Shown here piece by piece: positions 29,531 through 38,783 of a stretch of DNA of 64,000 nucleotides. The notes beneath the pieces were generated by a model. It made no database searches. It saw only the letters and a program-made list of their open reading frames with translations, and had not been told where the DNA came from. The DNA comes from UBA1858 sp963976865 (GTDB taxonomy: Bacteria; Pseudomonadota; Gammaproteobacteria; UBA4575): assembly GCA_963976865.1 (NCBI GenBank), contig CAXBLY010000001.1, forward strand, positions 124,001 through 188,000, given 5' to 3'. Both the position numbers and the translations under genes were made by a program. How positions within the stretch are numbered: the stretch's first letter is position 1; the number at the start of each line of letters is the position of its first letter.

Positions 29531-31010
29531 TAGCCAGTCTCTCAAGTTCCTGCGTAACGATTTCTGTATCATCAAAAGGAATTTTTTCACTTTCGATGTA
29601 TTGATACTTCTCGTGGCCTTTGCCTGCTATTAACACTGCATCATTTGCACTTGCCATACGCAATGCACTGATAATGGCTTCTTCTCTATCAACAATAATC
29701 TTGTATTTGCTGCTATCTACACAACCCTCAATTATTTGATTAACAATCTCTTGCGGGTTTTCATTACGGGGATTATCTGAAGTAATAACAGTAAAATCCG
29801 CATATCTCGTTGCCACCTCTCCCATCAGGGAACGTTTGCCTGTATCCCGATTTCCACCGCAGCCAAACACGCACACAAGCTTCCCTGTACAATGCTGGCG
29901 AACTGCATTTAATGCGGCCAGCAATGCTGTAGGTGTATGGGCATAGTCAACAATTACTGTCACGGCACTCTCTGTCATTATGGCCTGCATACGCCCCGGA
30001 ACCGCTTTCAGACTATTTAGCGCATCTTTTATCTGTGCTACACCTTTACCCACAGTCACTAGAACTGCCGCTACTGAGAGAATATTAAGTACATTAAACT
30101 CACCTAATAACGGAACTTTTATATCAATGTGTTGCTGCCTGATCGATAACTGTATTCTGGTATGATCAGACAAATACTTAACCTCACATGCAAAGATATC
30201 TGCTGCTGTATTTGATAAAGAATATGTAATGACATTTCGTAGAAGCGCTAGCTGTTCACTCCACTGAGATCCGGTCGCATCGTCTATATTAATCACCGCA
30301 TACCTGGGATTATGCGAAAAAAACAGGCCTGCCTTCGCCTGAATGTAGTCTTCAACCGAACCATGATAATCCAGATGGTCTCTTGTGATATTTGTTAATA
30401 CAGCGGTATGGATCGACAGATTTTTTAATCTCCCCTGCTGAATACCATGCGAGGAAGCTTCAATAGCAACGGCAGTACAACCCATTTGTTCAAACCGAAA
30501 GTACTCTTTCGCAATTCGCGATGGAGGCGGCGTAGTATGCATTGCCTCTACGAGACCACCTAAACGCCCATAACCCAACGTACCTATTAGTCCACAGGGT
30601 TCTTGAGATTTTTCCAGGGCTTGCGCAATCAGGTGTGCTACCGAAGACTTGCCATCGGTGCCAGTGATAGCGATTGTTTTAATACCAGAATTTACCTCGC
30701 CATAAAATCGTTTAACAATTTCACTTACGTGATCCTGCAACGCTTCGCAATTAAACACAGGTATACTACCAACCATGCTTTCTTGCTTATCTTCAGTCGT
30801 TGACCTGTAAATTACTGCAACAGCTCCCCTGGCAACCGCTTCAGGCAAATACTTGAGCCCGGAAGTTGCAATAAACAAATCCCCGCTCTCAACATCACCA
30901 CTATATTCGCTGATACCCGTGACGCTCACATCGTTAGAGGGATCAACCTCAACCATACCTTTGAGCAGTTCACTCACCAGCATGGCATGTTGACTGTTAT
31001 ATGTATTCAC
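29523..31010 (-). CDS. murE: UDP-MurNAc-L-Ala-D-Glu--meso-diaminopimelate ligase MurE
   Basis: 495 residues. MurE adds the third residue of the stem peptide. The P-loop ITGTDGKSSVAHL near 114-126, EASSHGIQQGRL near 178-189 and the specificity motif DNPR (in TSDNPRNENP, near 412) are visible. DNPR predicts meso-diaminopimelate rather than lysine, as expected in a Gram-negative. It overlaps ftsI by four bases. Confidence 0.97.
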   Translation of the reverse strand: MNTYNSQHAMLVSELLKGMVEVDPSNDVSVTGISEYSGDVESGDLFIATSGLKYLPEAVARGAVAVIYRSTTEDKQESMVGSIPVFNCEALQDHVSEIVKRFYGEVNSGIKTIAITGTDGKSSVAHLIAQALEKSQEPCGLIGTLGYGRLGGLVEAMHTTPPPSRIAKEYFRFEQMGCTAVAIEASSHGIQQGRLKNLSIHTAVLTNITRDHLDYHGSVEDYIQAKAGLFFSHNPRYAVINIDDATGSQWSEQLALLRNVITYSLSNTAADIFACEVKYLSDHTRIQLSIRQQHIDIKVPLLGEFNVLNILSVAAVLVTVGKGVAQIKDALNSLKAVPGRMQAIMTESAVTVIVDYAHTPTALLAALNAVRQHCTGKLVCVFGCGGNRDTGKRSLMGEVATRYADFTVITSDNPRNENPQEIVNQIIEGCVDSSKYKIIVDREEAIISALRMASANDAVLIAGKGHEKYQYIESEKIPFDDTEIVTQELERLANG

Positions 31011-32722
31011 GGCTCTCTGGACTCCGTCAATAATAATCCACGCTTTGTATCATCAATAATATTGGGCGGAACATTCATTAACCGTAACGCGCCTTCAGTC
31101 ACACGTGAGAAAAGAGGGGCTGCGACCTCCCCTCCATAATATCCATCTTCTTTTACTGGCTGATCTATTAATGCTACTACCACCACATTAGGTTTATCAG
31201 CAGGTGCCATACCAGCAAATAATGCGATGTAATTATCTTTGGAGTAACCACCGCCTTGCGATTTTCGCGATGTTCCCGTCTTACCTGCGGCACTATAACC
31301 CTGCATGCTTGCACGACTGCCAGTCCCCTCTTTAGCCAATACACCTTTAAGCATGTTCCTTACTGATTTTGCAGTTCTTCCTGACATCACTCGCTCTCCC
31401 GCAGGAACATGCTCGTTCACTACAAATGATGCAGGTAGCAACACACCATCATTCGCAATCACTGAATATGCACGCGCTAATTGCAATGCTGTTGTAGACA
31501 TGCCATATCCATAAGCCATTGTGGCACGTTGTGTTTTATTCCAACTGGTATAACTATCGAGTTTTCCGGCGCGCTCTCCCGGGAATCCGGAACCTGTTAA
31601 CTGGCCAAACCCGACTGCCTGATATTGTGCCCATACCTGCTCCTGCGGCATTTTCAACGCAATATGCACTGCACCCACATTACTCGACTTGCTTAGAATA
31701 GTTTCCAGATCAATTACACCATAATTACTATGATCACTAACCAGTAGACCTGCATAATTAAAGTATCCCGGTGATGTGTTGATCTTGCTGTTCATTCGAT
31801 AGGTACCATTTTCAATGGCAGCAGCGATCAAAAATGGTTTAACAGTAGAACCCGGCTCAAACACATCCGTGATTGCACGGTTGCGTATGGAACCCACTTT
31901 CGCATTAGTACGATCATTGGGGTTAAACGCAGGCAAGTTTGCCATCGCCAATACTTCTCCATTAGCCACTGACAACACAACAACTGAGCCTGACTTGGCA
32001 CCATGCCTTTCTATAGTCCGCTTTAATTCTCTATAGGCAAGATACTGAATGCGTTTATCAATAGACAACACCAGATCTTTCCCTTGATGCTGTTCAGCCA
32101 CCAGCCCAATATCCCCTATGACCGTACCTCTGCCATTTTTTAGTACACGTTTTTTACCTGGCGAACCATGCAACCAGTCATCAAACGCCAGTTCAACACC
32201 TTCCAGGCCTTGATCATCAATATTTGTCAGCCCAACAACATGGGCAGACATCTCACCTGTTGGATAGTAGCGTCGATATTCCCTAATCGCGGAGATACCC
32301 GAAACATTTCTTTGTTTAAGTTTTTCAGCAACATTTGGAAATACATGGCGCTTAACATAAACAAATTGCTTGTCTTTCCTTGCTTCAAGTTTTTTTATTA
32401 ATGCACGTTTATCGATATCCAGTACACTCGAAGCATCGATAATGGATTGGGGATTTTCCAGCGCCGTTTTGGGATGCGCCCATATCGAATACACTGGCGT
32501 ACTGATTGCCAGCGCTTCTCCATGACGATCTGTTATCACACCACGATTAGCTGGTATTTCTACTGTGCGTACATGCCTATTAGAGCCCTCCTCATAATAA
32601 AAGTCAGCATGCAGAAGTTGTAACTGTGCTGCTCGTGCAAACAGCAATACGAATACGCAAAAAACTGCAAATAGCAGCAGGTATCTACGCCCTGCAAAGA
32701 CATTTGCTTTCGTTTTTCTCAT
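31007..32722 (-). CDS. ftsI: Septal peptidoglycan transpeptidase FtsI (PBP3)
   Basis: 571 residues. FtsI cross-links septal peptidoglycan in the periplasm and works with FtsW. Structure in order: cytoplasmic tail, single membrane helix (about 13-33), PBP dimerisation/pedestal domain, transpeptidase domain. The catalytic SxxK is S292-TV-K295 in EPGSTVKPF; the SSN triad follows near 347, and the KTGT motif is in AAGKTGTSRK. It overlaps ftsL and murE by four bases each. Confidence 0.97.
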   Translation of the reverse strand: MRKTKANVFAGRRYLLLFAVFCVFVLLFARAAQLQLLHADFYYEEGSNRHVRTVEIPANRGVITDRHGEALAISTPVYSIWAHPKTALENPQSIIDASSVLDIDKRALIKKLEARKDKQFVYVKRHVFPNVAEKLKQRNVSGISAIREYRRYYPTGEMSAHVVGLTNIDDQGLEGVELAFDDWLHGSPGKKRVLKNGRGTVIGDIGLVAEQHQGKDLVLSIDKRIQYLAYRELKRTIERHGAKSGSVVVLSVANGEVLAMANLPAFNPNDRTNAKVGSIRNRAITDVFEPGSTVKPFLIAAAIENGTYRMNSKINTSPGYFNYAGLLVSDHSNYGVIDLETILSKSSNVGAVHIALKMPQEQVWAQYQAVGFGQLTGSGFPGERAGKLDSYTSWNKTQRATMAYGYGMSTTALQLARAYSVIANDGVLLPASFVVNEHVPAGERVMSGRTAKSVRNMLKGVLAKEGTGSRASMQGYSAAGKTGTSRKSQGGGYSKDNYIALFAGMAPADKPNVVVVALIDQPVKEDGYYGGEVAAPLFSRVTEGALRLMNVPPNIIDDTKRGLLLTESREP

Positions 32723-32991
32723 TTAGACTTAAGCTCCAACATCACAACATCAGAATGATTAACCAGACGCATTCCCAATTCGGCATTAGCAATTTGCTCG
32801 ATTCGTGCCTGATTTGACCATGCACTCTCTTCAAGCAACAACTGCTCCCACTCGGTTTCCAAGTGTGAACCAACTTCCTGCAGCACCTGTAACTCCACAA
32901 AATATCTTCTTTGCAGATGCGTGCTATACACCAGACCGGAAGCACTAACAACCACTATCAGGTAGAAAACAACTAACCCAGCCAACTTCAT
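32719..32991 (-). CDS. ftsL: Cell division protein FtsL
   Basis: 90 residues, a small bitopic protein with one N-terminal membrane helix (about 4-23) and a periplasmic coiled coil. FtsL pairs with FtsB and FtsQ to activate FtsWI. Sequence conservation in this family is low; identity rests on size, topology and its place between rsmH and ftsI with four-base overlaps on both sides. Confidence 0.92.
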   Translation of the reverse strand: MKLAGLVVFYLIVVVSASGLVYSTHLQRRYFVELQVLQEVGSHLETEWEQLLLEESAWSNQARIEQIANAELGMRLVNHSDVVMLELKSK

Positions 32992-33926
32992 TTAAGCACC
33001 TTCTCTGCAACACGAAGACGCGCACTTCTAGAACGCGGATTTAACTTTAACTCTTGTTCGGATGGACGAATCAGTTTCCCCATCGATTTCAAATGATCTT
33101 TTGCCTCAGGCATTACCGGCAATTTATGTAATAAATTATCCTGCCCGGGACCACGAATAAACCGCTTCACAATTCGGTCTTCCAAACTGTGAAAGCTGAT
33201 AACTGCCAAGCGCCCTCCACCATTCAACAATTCGAATGAGGCATCCAAGCCTTTCTGTAATGCGCGAAGTTCATCATTAATTGCAATTCTAATCGCCTGG
33301 AATGTTCTAGTTGCAGGATGTATTCCCTGATAATTTACCGGATAACAGGTTTTAACTATGTCCGCTAACCTTTTAGTTGTTTTAATTGCAGAAATCTGCT
33401 GCTCTTCCAGTACTCTGTTAGCAATTTTTTTTGCGTGCCGCTCTTCCCCGAACTCACGCAATACAGCTATAAACTCTTTCGCAGAAACACTCGCCAGCCA
33501 TTTCTCAGCAGTTATTCCTGTGCTTGTGTTCATGCGCATATCCAGTGGACCATCGTGACTAAAACTAAAACCTCTCTGCGCCTCATCCAGCTGCGGTGAA
33601 GACACTCCCAAATCAAAGAAAATGCCATCTACCCTGGCGACCAGGTCACTGTCTCTTCCAACTTCTGCCAGATTTGCAAATGATTGATGAACTATTTTGA
33701 CTCTTTCATCATTTCCAAATCTTTCATGCGCGTATTCAATAGCACCTGGGTCCTGGTCCAGCACATAAAGTTGACCCTGCCCTGACAAACATTCCAGTAA
33801 CACCTGACTGTGTCCTCCGCGCCCGAAAGTACAATCTATGTAAATGCCATCACCTTTAATTCTTAAACCTTGTATTGATTCCCGTAACAAAACAGGCACA
33901 TGTGTTGATGACGCCTGCATGTACAA
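32988..33926 (-). CDS. rsmH: 16S rRNA (cytosine(1402)-N(4))-methyltransferase RsmH
   Basis: 312 residues. RsmH (MraW) methylates N4 of C1402 in 16S rRNA; its partner for the 2'-O position of the same base, RsmI, is also encoded in the window. The start HVPVLLRESIQGL, the SAM-binding DCTFGRGGHS near 31-40, DLGVSSPQLD near 107-116 and the end LNPRSRSARLRVAEK are diagnostic. It begins immediately after mraZ and overlaps ftsL. Confidence 0.97.
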   Translation of the reverse strand: MYMQASSTHVPVLLRESIQGLRIKGDGIYIDCTFGRGGHSQVLLECLSGQGQLYVLDQDPGAIEYAHERFGNDERVKIVHQSFANLAEVGRDSDLVARVDGIFFDLGVSSPQLDEAQRGFSFSHDGPLDMRMNTSTGITAEKWLASVSAKEFIAVLREFGEERHAKKIANRVLEEQQISAIKTTKRLADIVKTCYPVNYQGIHPATRTFQAIRIAINDELRALQKGLDASFELLNGGGRLAVISFHSLEDRIVKRFIRGPGQDNLLHKLPVMPEAKDHLKSMGKLIRPSEQELKLNPRSRSARLRVAEKVLK

Positions 33927-34379
33927 TTAAATGCTTAAATGTTCTAATGCAGATTCATCCGCTGCGGCATTTGCCTCTTCTTTTAACCACTCCTCGCAGT
34001 TGTTGTGCCATCGGGTTTCATCCCATAACTCGAATTTATTTCCTTGCCCCACCAAACAAACATTCTTTTTCAATTCTGCAAAATCGCGCAATTCCTGAGG
34101 CAATAAAATTCGAGATTGACCATCGACTTCACATGGTCTAGCGTGTCCCAGATAAATTCTGTGCCATCGACGGACTTGCTTTCCTACATTTGGCAATGCG
34201 CGTAAATCTGCTTCGAAACGCTCCCATTCGGGCAAGGGATAAATGAGCAAACAACGATCAACATCCACAGTGAGCACAATTTGTCCACCACAGGCGACAT
34301 TAATCTCCTCACGGTGCTTTGTAGGCACAGTAAGTCGCGCTTTTGCGTCAATTGTTGTTGCTGTGATGCCTCGAAACAT
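33927..34379 (-). CDS. mraZ: Transcriptional regulator MraZ
   Basis: 150 residues, the usual MraZ size, with two AbrB-like domains. The DNA-binding signature DxxGR-like motif appears in each: IDAKARLTVPTKHRE (about 10-24) and VDGQSRILLPQELRD (about 84-98). MraZ represses its own dcw operon by binding direct repeats upstream. It is the first gene of the cluster, so the promoter should lie in 34380-34480. Confidence 0.96.
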   Translation of the reverse strand: MFRGITATTIDAKARLTVPTKHREEINVACGGQIVLTVDVDRCLLIYPLPEWERFEADLRALPNVGKQVRRWHRIYLGHARPCEVDGQSRILLPQELRDFAELKKNVCLVGQGNKFELWDETRWHNNCEEWLKEEANAAADESALEHLSI

Positions 34380-34413
34380 TCTTGCTTTTTTACCCTGAAA
34401 ATTGCACTAAATA

Positions 34414-34437
34414 CCACTTTTGTACCCATCTTCACCA
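34414..34437 (-). promoter_or_regulatory. Candidate MraZ operator repeats
   Basis: Upstream of mraZ the minus strand carries three GTGG/TGGG-type boxes at 34437-34434, 34428-34425 and 34417-34414, spaced 9 and 11 bases apart. MraZ is known to bind tandem TGGGN-like repeats about one helical turn apart in front of its own gene. Position 35-58 bases upstream of the start fits autoregulation. Motif matching was done by eye. Confidence 0.5.
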
Positions 34438-34559
34438 CTATAGAAATCAAGAGGGTAAAAAGCAAGCTAAAATAGTCCGTTTATCGGGAATTTTGTCTTG
34501 TAAGACAGTTACTTACTGGAGAATACCAAAGGATTTGCTTGCGAATTTTCAAGTTAATT

Positions 34560-34577
34560 AAGAGCTTGATAGCTCTT
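34560..34577 (-). terminator. Candidate rnpB terminator hairpin
   Basis: A perfect 7-bp stem AAGAGCT/AGCTCTT with a 4-base loop lies about 48 bases past the rnpB 3' end on the minus strand and is followed by an imperfect T-rich stretch (TTAATTAACTT). It could terminate rnpB or trim its precursor before the mraZ promoter region. Confidence 0.4.
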
Positions 34578-34623
34578 CATGAGAGACTACTTTAAGTTTA
34601 CTCTTTGTAGATATATAAAAGAC

Positions 34624-34977
34624 GAGAGTCGGTCAGTAAGCCGGGTTTTGTCGTGGACAATCATTCATCTGAGATGCCCGTCACCAGACACCTTTAGCGA
34701 CCTACCCGGGAGCCATGTGGACCACATGTGGCTGCTAAACAACCTGCTCCCCTATTTGGTCTTGCTCCAGGCGGGGTTTACCATGCCGTTCATGTTGCCA
34801 TCAACGCGGTGCGCTCTTACCGCACCATTTCACCCTTACCTGTATAAATACAGGCGGTTTATTTTCTGCTGCACTTTCCATGGGCTCGCACCCTCCAGGA
34901 GTTACCTGGCGCCCTGTCCTATGGAGCCCGGACTTTCCTCTATTGAATAAACAACAGCGACTGCCTCGACCAACTCT
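34624..34977 (-). ncRNA. rnpB: RNase P RNA (M1 RNA), bacterial type A
   Basis: About 354 bases. The ribozyme core of RNase P, which matures tRNA 5' ends. Read on the minus strand, the ends pair in helix P1: AGAGTTGGTC (5', from 34976) with GACCGACTCT (3', to 34625). Conserved blocks follow in order: GAGGAAAGTCCGGGCTCC, AGGTAAGGGTGAAA, GGTAAGAGCGCACCGCG, AAACCCCGCC, CCAAATAGGGG, and the 3' GACAAAACCCGGCTTA. Placement between rsmI and mraZ matches other gammaproteobacteria. Mature ends are uncertain by a few bases. Confidence 0.96.
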
Positions 34978-35047
34978 CTGCGTGACTGTATCACTAAACG
35001 TTTAACTGTATCACTGCCGAAATTATATAGTTCTCTTAAAGGCAAAA

Positions 35048-35893
35048 TCAGTCTTTCGAGGAATAATATTCACTGGCCAGATTATATAAGGTGTTTTTAG
35101 ACAGAGAACTGAGCTTCAAGGCCAGATTAACCGCGTCTCTATGACTCATAACAGAGACCACTTTGGAGAACAGTAGACGCATATTTTGCTGGTCCATGTC
35201 ATTTTGTACAGTCCCATCGGCACCCTCAATAACAACAACAAATTCACCTTTTTGCGGAATTGTTTCATTTCTCATCTGCTCCAATAGTCTTTGCACTTCC
35301 CCGGATACAATCTGTTCATGCAATTTTGTCAGCTCACGTGCAATCATTAGCTTTCTTTCTGGTCCAAATGTCGACTGCACATCTTCCAGCAAGGCAACAA
35401 TACGATGCTTGGCTTCATATAACACGGTGGCATGTTCGCAAAGACTCAACTGCTGCAGTCTACTGACTCGTGCAGAACGTTTTGGCGGCAAAAACCCCTC
35501 AAAGGAGAACCTCGTGATATTGAAATCATTAACAGATAACGCGGCTATGGATGCACACGCGCCGGGTATTGGGACTACTTCCACGCCTCGCTGTCGACAT
35601 GTTGCGACTAGCGAGTGTCCAGGGTCACTGATTAAAGGGGTGCCGGCATCCGTGATTAAAGCGATATCACGACCCTGTTCGATTTCGATCAGTAATTGTG
35701 GATCCCGTTGTGAGGTATTATGTTGATGATAGGAAATCAAAGGTGTGGAAAGTCCGTGAGCAGCAAAAAGTTTCTTTGCCACACGTGTATCCTCCGCAGC
35801 AACGACGGCCACTTTTTCTAACGTCTCAAGAGCACGTAAAGTGATATCCTTTAGATTTCCAATTGGGGTTGCAACAATATACAGTGTGGCCAA
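35048..35893 (-). CDS. rsmI: 16S rRNA (cytidine(1402)-2'-O)-methyltransferase RsmI
   Basis: 281 residues. RsmI adds the 2'-O-methyl to C1402 of 16S rRNA, complementing RsmH. It is a tetrapyrrole-methylase-fold enzyme; the start LYIVATPIGNLKDITLRA, AEDTRVAKKL near 34-43, SDAGTPLISDPG near 80-91 and PGACASIAALS near 108-118 are diagnostic. It is divergent from lpoA, 51 bases apart, as in E. coli and Pseudomonas. Confidence 0.97.
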   Translation of the reverse strand: MATLYIVATPIGNLKDITLRALETLEKVAVVAAEDTRVAKKLFAAHGLSTPLISYHQHNTSQRDPQLLIEIEQGRDIALITDAGTPLISDPGHSLVATCRQRGVEVVPIPGACASIAALSVNDFNITRFSFEGFLPPKRSARVSRLQQLSLCEHATVLYEAKHRIVALLEDVQSTFGPERKLMIARELTKLHEQIVSGEVQRLLEQMRNETIPQKGEFVVVIEGADGTVQNDMDQQNMRLLFSKVVSVMSHRDAVNLALKLSSLSKNTLYNLASEYYSSKD

Positions 35894-35944
35894 ATAATCA
35901 CCTCAAGACCCTAGTAACACGATTAAATTGATTAACACAAATTC

Positions 35945-37831
35945 ATGAATAATAAAGCCAGACAAACCATAGCACATTGCTTAACTTTAATTCTCTTCAC
36001 ACTATTACTAAGCAGTTGTGGAACCGGCATACAAACCCGGACGGACACGCCGCCTTCTAATCCGGATATTCGAAAAGCCGAGAAACTCACTAAACATGGG
36101 CAATATCAAAAAGCAGCAGAACTATACTGGCAAGTAGCACAGTCAGAACCTTCTCCCCAGAAAGAACAGTTACAATTACAGGCAGCAGAATTATCTGTGT
36201 CAGCAGAAAATTACGACCTCGCCCAACAGTACCTAAATATAATTAATGAGCAGGATTTAACATTCGAATTAATCCCACGCAAACGCATTATAGAATCAAA
36301 CATTGCCGTACAGCATGAACAATACAGCAAAGTGCTTTCTTTATTACCAGAGTCACTCATCACCCGCGCTCCATCCTATATAGCAGAAATTCTTGAACTG
36401 CGTGCACAGGCATTCAATGGTATTGGTGATACTCATTCCAGCCTGAAAACCAGAACAGTATTATCGCAACACCTCAGTAACTATACTGACTCCGCATACA
36501 ATCAGAATGAAATTTGGCGATTGCTGGCACTCGCCAGTAATGAAGAGCTGGCTTCATGGCTGAAAAATAGCAATCAGGAGCTTGCTGGATGGATTGAACT
36601 TGCACAAACCAAACGCGTATCCTACTCCAGTATCGATCAGCTCAATTACGCACTCAATGATTGGCGCAGCACTCACCCTGATCATCCAGCATCCGATAAT
36701 TTACTTACCTCAATACTGGAAAGCTTTGAAAATTTCTTTGCAATACCGGAAAGAATTGCGCTATTACTACCCATGACTGGACGCTATGAGACGATCTCAA
36801 AAGTCATCTATGCAGGCATCGTCTCTGCAAGAGAATTACGCACAGATGATCAATACACTCCGCACATAGAGTTATATGATACCGGCGATAACCCCGCAGA
36901 CATTATTTACCATTATCAACGCGCGGTCGATGATGGCGCAGATTTCATCATAGGCCCTTTGAAAAAAGAATCCGTGGAGCTTTTATCACAGCAAACACAA
37001 TTACCCGTGCCGGTATTAACACTTAACTACATTTCAGACACTGCTAACACTCCGGGCAATTTATTTCAGTTTGGTTTACTACCAGAAGACGAAGCCAGAC
37101 AAGTTGCTGAACGTGCTTCATTAGACGACCATTTAAGCGCAATTATAATGACACCAAATAGCGAATGGGGGCAACGACTGGCCGAAGCATTCCGATCCCG
37201 CTTTGAAGAACTGAATGGCATCGTATTAGACACTCAATACTACGCACCCAATGATACGGATTTTTCTACACCACTTAAATTAGCATTACAGTTAGACCAG
37301 AGTGAGGCAAGATACAAACAGCTTCGATCCACACTTGGTAAGAATCTTGAATTCGAACCACGCCGACGCCAGGATGTGGATATGGTATTCATGGTTGCCA
37401 CTCCACGCACAGCACGTCTGATACGACCTCAGATCAATTACTACTATGCAACCGATCTCCCCGTCTACAGCACTTCACATATATTTTCAGGAATAGAAAA
37501 CATTTCCAGAGACCGTGATATCAATGATGTTTTATACTGCGACATACCATGGTTACTCAAACCTTCAGCAGACCATGAACTGATACGGGAACTGCTTGAA
37601 CTTGAAGCCGGAGAAGCCTATCGACTGCTGCCAAGATTCGCAGCACTTGGCATCGATGCCTATTACTTGCCTCTCAAGTTGGCAGAGCTTGCCGCATTGC
37701 CTTATGAACGTTATAACGGGCTCACCGGCAAACTGAAAATCCAGGATGGCAATAAAATTTTTCGCGAACTCAACTGGGCACAATTTGTAAACGGCAAACC
37801 TACACTGCTACCACAGTTTACCCATGAGTGA
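35945..37831 (+). CDS. lpoA: Penicillin-binding protein activator LpoA (outer-membrane lipoprotein)
   Basis: 628 residues. LpoA is an outer-membrane lipoprotein that reaches through the periplasm to activate PBP1A. The N-terminus is a lipoprotein signal with lipobox LLSSC, the lipidated cysteine at residue 26. A TPR-like helical N-domain (about 40-270) is followed by a periplasmic-binding-protein-like C-domain beginning near IALLLPMTGRYE. It heads the conserved lpoA-yraN-gmhA/diaA group. Confidence 0.93.
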   Translation: MNNKARQTIAHCLTLILFTLLLSSCGTGIQTRTDTPPSNPDIRKAEKLTKHGQYQKAAELYWQVAQSEPSPQKEQLQLQAAELSVSAENYDLAQQYLNIINEQDLTFELIPRKRIIESNIAVQHEQYSKVLSLLPESLITRAPSYIAEILELRAQAFNGIGDTHSSLKTRTVLSQHLSNYTDSAYNQNEIWRLLALASNEELASWLKNSNQELAGWIELAQTKRVSYSSIDQLNYALNDWRSTHPDHPASDNLLTSILESFENFFAIPERIALLLPMTGRYETISKVIYAGIVSARELRTDDQYTPHIELYDTGDNPADIIYHYQRAVDDGADFIIGPLKKESVELLSQQTQLPVPVLTLNYISDTANTPGNLFQFGLLPEDEARQVAERASLDDHLSAIIMTPNSEWGQRLAEAFRSRFEELNGIVLDTQYYAPNDTDFSTPLKLALQLDQSEARYKQLRSTLGKNLEFEPRRRQDVDMVFMVATPRTARLIRPQINYYYATDLPVYSTSHIFSGIENISRDRDINDVLYCDIPWLLKPSADHELIRELLELEAGEAYRLLPRFAALGIDAYYLPLKLAELAALPYERYNGLTGKLKIQDGNKIFRELNWAQFVNGKPTLLPQFTHE

Positions 37832-37843
37832 GTTAGTCATCGC

Positions 37844-38194
37844 ATGACAAATCAACGCTTAACCGGAAAAAAGGCTGAAGATGTCGCCTGCAGCTATCTG
37901 CAACGCAACGGACTGGTCTTGGTACAAAGAAATTATCACTGTCGTTATGGCGAGATAGATTTAATTATGCGAGATTCAGAATCGTTAGTTTTTGTCGAAG
38001 TGCGCTATCGTAGTTCGGTTAATTTTGGCAGTGCAGCTGAATCTGTAGATAGCAACAAACAGCGAAAGCTTGTTTTTACAGCCAATCACTATCTACAAAA
38101 ACACCCAACCAGTCAGCCCACCCGTTTTGATGTCGTTGCACTTTCGCCACAACAAGAGCCTGAGTGGATTATCAATGCATTTATGGATAGTTAA
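37844..38194 (+). CDS. yraN: UPF0102 family protein YraN
   Basis: 116 residues with the endonuclease-like fold of the UPF0102 family. Motifs: GKKAEDVACSYLQRNG near 8-23, and the nuclease-like core GEIDLIMRD...LVFVEVRYR near 37-56, containing the E-x-D and E-x-R/K residues of a PD-(D/E)XK-type site. Its biological role is not settled. It starts 12 bases after lpoA and abuts the next gene. Confidence 0.92.
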   Translation: MTNQRLTGKKAEDVACSYLQRNGLVLVQRNYHCRYGEIDLIMRDSESLVFVEVRYRSSVNFGSAAESVDSNKQRKLVFTANHYLQKHPTSQPTRFDVVALSPQQEPEWIINAFMDS

Positions 38195-38779
38195 GTGAAC
38201 CCAATTAAACAAATAGAAAAATTATTCGCAGACAGCATTCAAACCAAGCAGGATGCTTTGAGTGTAATAGCAGGCCCCATTTCTGATGCAGCACTATTAA
38301 TGACTTCCAGCCTGCTTGCGGGCAATAAAATCCTAAGCTGTGGAAATGGTGGCTCTGCCGCAGATGCCCAGCATTTCTCTTCAGAACTGTTAAATCGCTT
38401 TGAACGTGAAAGACAACCTCTACCCGCTATTGCGCTAACCACTGACAGCTCAACTTTAACGTCTATTGCCAACGATTATGACTTTAGCTTGATATTTGCC
38501 AAACAAGTACGGGCGCTAAGTCAGGCAAACGACATATTATTTGTAATTACAACAAGTGGTGGCTCAACAAACATTGTCCAGGCTATGCATGCCGCACATG
38601 AAAGAAATGCACGCATAGTTGCACTCACTGGTCGTGATGGTGGTGAAGTTGGTGCCCTCATCCAGAAAAACGATATTGAGATACGTGTACCCGGCTCTTC
38701 AACAGCACGCATACAAGAAGTACACCTGTTAGTACTGCACTGCCTGTGTGAACTTATTGACCAGCAATTACTCGGGTAA
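38195..38779 (+). CDS. SIS-domain protein, phosphoheptose isomerase / DiaA type
   Basis: 194 residues with a GTG start directly after the yraN stop. The SIS domain carries the sugar-phosphate loops CGNGGSAADAQHFSSEL near 49-65 and TTSGGSTN near 119-126. GmhA makes D-sedoheptulose 7-phosphate into the heptose precursor of LPS, while DiaA binds DnaA to time replication. The two are close homologues and this position (after yraN) is annotated as either in different gammaproteobacteria, so I do not choose between them. Confidence 0.85.
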   Translation: MNPIKQIEKLFADSIQTKQDALSVIAGPISDAALLMTSSLLAGNKILSCGNGGSAADAQHFSSELLNRFERERQPLPAIALTTDSSTLTSIANDYDFSLIFAKQVRALSQANDILFVITTSGGSTNIVQAMHAAHERNARIVALTGRDGGEVGALIQKNDIEIRVPGSSTARIQEVHLLVLHCLCELIDQQLLG

Positions 38780-38783
38780 AATA

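Noticed and set aside
29531..29590. Longer N-terminus of MurF
   Set aside because: The extra residues lie inside murE and do not fit the family start.
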